A stretch of 7,255 bases of DNA from Nitrososphaerota archaeon (GTDB lineage Archaea; Thermoproteota; Nitrososphaeria; Nitrososphaerales; JAPUIC01): positions 1 through 7,255 of the forward strand of contig JAPUIC010000045.1 of the NCBI GenBank assembly GCA_027297425.1. The letters are read 5' to 3'. How positions within the stretch are numbered: position 1 is the first letter of the stretch; every line of letters starts with the position of its first letter. Below, piece after piece: positions 6,477 through 7,255 of this stretch. The notes under the pieces were generated by a model. It had not been told where the DNA came from and did no database searches. It was given only the letters and a program-made list of their open reading frames with translations. A program made the position numbers and the translations under genes.

Positions 6477-7255
6477 CTAATTTGCTCAACTCCTTTACCC
6501 GGCCCTGCCACAAAACTTTCACTCTCAACGCCACCCCTCGAAAAACCAGCCGACATTGCATCTGTTATTTGTTTTACGTTATTCGCAGAATTTGTAATGG
6601 CCAACATCGAAGGGCCAGCACCACAGATAGCAACGCCGAGAGCACCAGCTTGCAGAGCTAGTTTCCGAACCTCATTATATCCGGGGATCATCCGAGCACG
6701 CGCTGGCTCCACTATTGAGTCCGACATACCGCTACCGATCATACGAGAGTCACCAATGGCAAATCCTACCGCTAAGGTAGACGCATTGCCTATATTGCTG
6801 GTTACATTCTTCATATCAATTGTTTTTGGGATAAGCCCCCGTGCAATACCGGTCTTTCCTGGCTCAACTCGGATCTTTGGCATACAAATACAGAAAATTA
6901 GATCTTGGGGTGATCTCAGGGAAATAACCTCAAGTGGTGTATATGACTTGATTATCACAAAACCGCCTTTTATCGCGGGAGCGACGTTATCTGCATGTTC
7001 TACGCCTGATGAAGCTTTTTCCCCATGTGCGGCAATGCCGATCAATCGCTCCTCATCCAGGTGTGTTGAAAATAACTCGTTTAGACCATATGCAACCGCA
7101 GCGGCCGATGCACCGCTACTGCCCAGTCCCATACCTGGTGGAATCTGCTTCTCTATTATGATTCTTAACCCCGAACTAATTGAAGAAAATTTAAGGAATG
7201 AAGTTGCCGCAAGGCCTGCGGAATTTTCGTCTGTCTTGTTTGATATACCCTTACC
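6467..7255 (-). CDS. thrB: Homoserine kinase (GHMP family), N-terminus cut by window edge
   Basis: This enzyme phosphorylates homoserine with ATP to O-phosphohomoserine, the substrate of ThrC. The frame stays open to the right edge, giving 262 visible residues; the ATG at 7132 is internal. The GHMP ATP-binding loop P-P-G-M-G-L-G-S-S-G-A-S spans visible residues 39-50, in the middle of the kinase N-terminal domain. H-A-D-N-V-A-P-A-I-K-G-G-F (87-99) is the typical homoserine kinase block, R-M-I-P-G-Y-N-E-V spans 188-196, and the C-terminal loop C-G-A-G-P-S-M-L-A-I spans 211-220. Homoserine kinases are usually about 300 residues, so some 30-50 residues lie beyond base 7255. It is the first operon gene visible, and the promoter is not in the window. 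Its TAA stop lies inside the thrC start region. Confidence 0.93.
   Translation of the reverse strand, partial: GKGISNKTDENSAGLAATSFLKFSSISSGLRIIIEKQIPPGMGLGSSGASAAAVAYGLNELFSTHLDEERLIGIAAHGEKASSGVEHADNVAPAIKGGFVIIKSYTPLEVISLRSPQDLIFCICMPKIRVEPGKTGIARGLIPKTIDMKNVTSNIGNASTLAVGFAIGDSRMIGSGMSDSIVEPARARMIPGYNEVRKLALQAGALGVAICGAGPSMLAITNSANNVKQITDAMSAGFSRGGVESESFVAGPGKGVEQISWN

Noticed and set aside
6467..7132. ATG at 7132 as the thrB start
   Set aside because: The frame continues upstream to the window edge, and this Met lies inside the GHMP ATP-binding loop, so starting here would destroy the kinase.

Overview
The window reads as part of an archaeal chromosome, probably from a TACK-type lineage such as Thaumarchaeota/Nitrososphaeria; the lineage is an inference without a search. 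Support comes from an archaeal-type ornithine cyclodeaminase (LOR/SDH family), GGTGA- and GAGG-type Shine-Dalgarno sites, TTG starts, heavy use of AGA/AGG and ATA codons, and tightly packed genes. There are seven protein genes, two of them cut by the window edges. I see no RNA genes, insertion sequences, CRISPR arrays or phage genes.

Left part (1-2810). A minus-strand gene for an SRPBCC (START/polyketide-cyclase fold) protein runs off the left edge. It begins at a TTG at 272 and has no ATG start. A 225-base divergent intergenic region follows, with weak TATA-like boxes and two perfect palindromes; one of these spans the ribosome binding site of the next gene. Two plus-strand genes come next: a medium-chain (MDR) quinone-reductase-like oxidoreductase with a structural but no catalytic zinc site, and an ornithine cyclodeaminase-family protein that probably makes proline from ornithine.

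Right part (2799-7255). Four minus-strand genes form a compact threonine operon, transcribed in the order thrB (homoserine kinase, start outside the window), thrC (threonine synthase), hom (homoserine dehydrogenase), lysC (aspartate kinase). thrB/thrC and thrC/hom overlap by 10 and 4 bases, and hom/lysC are 16 bases apart. Together they cover aspartate to threonine except aspartate-semialdehyde dehydrogenase (asd), which is not in the window. The gene order is the reverse of the pathway order. Only LysC carries ACT regulatory domains; Hom is the short form without one, so feedback control in this operon probably acts through LysC.

The cyclodeaminase gene and lysC converge and overlap by 12 bases at their 3' ends, so each transcript must end inside the opposing gene. 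Most of the window is ordinary amino-acid metabolism, and I found no convincing new system. The points most worth a second look are the missed SRPBCC gene, the palindrome over the MDR ribosome binding site, the zinc-site loss in the MDR enzyme, and the convergent overlap.
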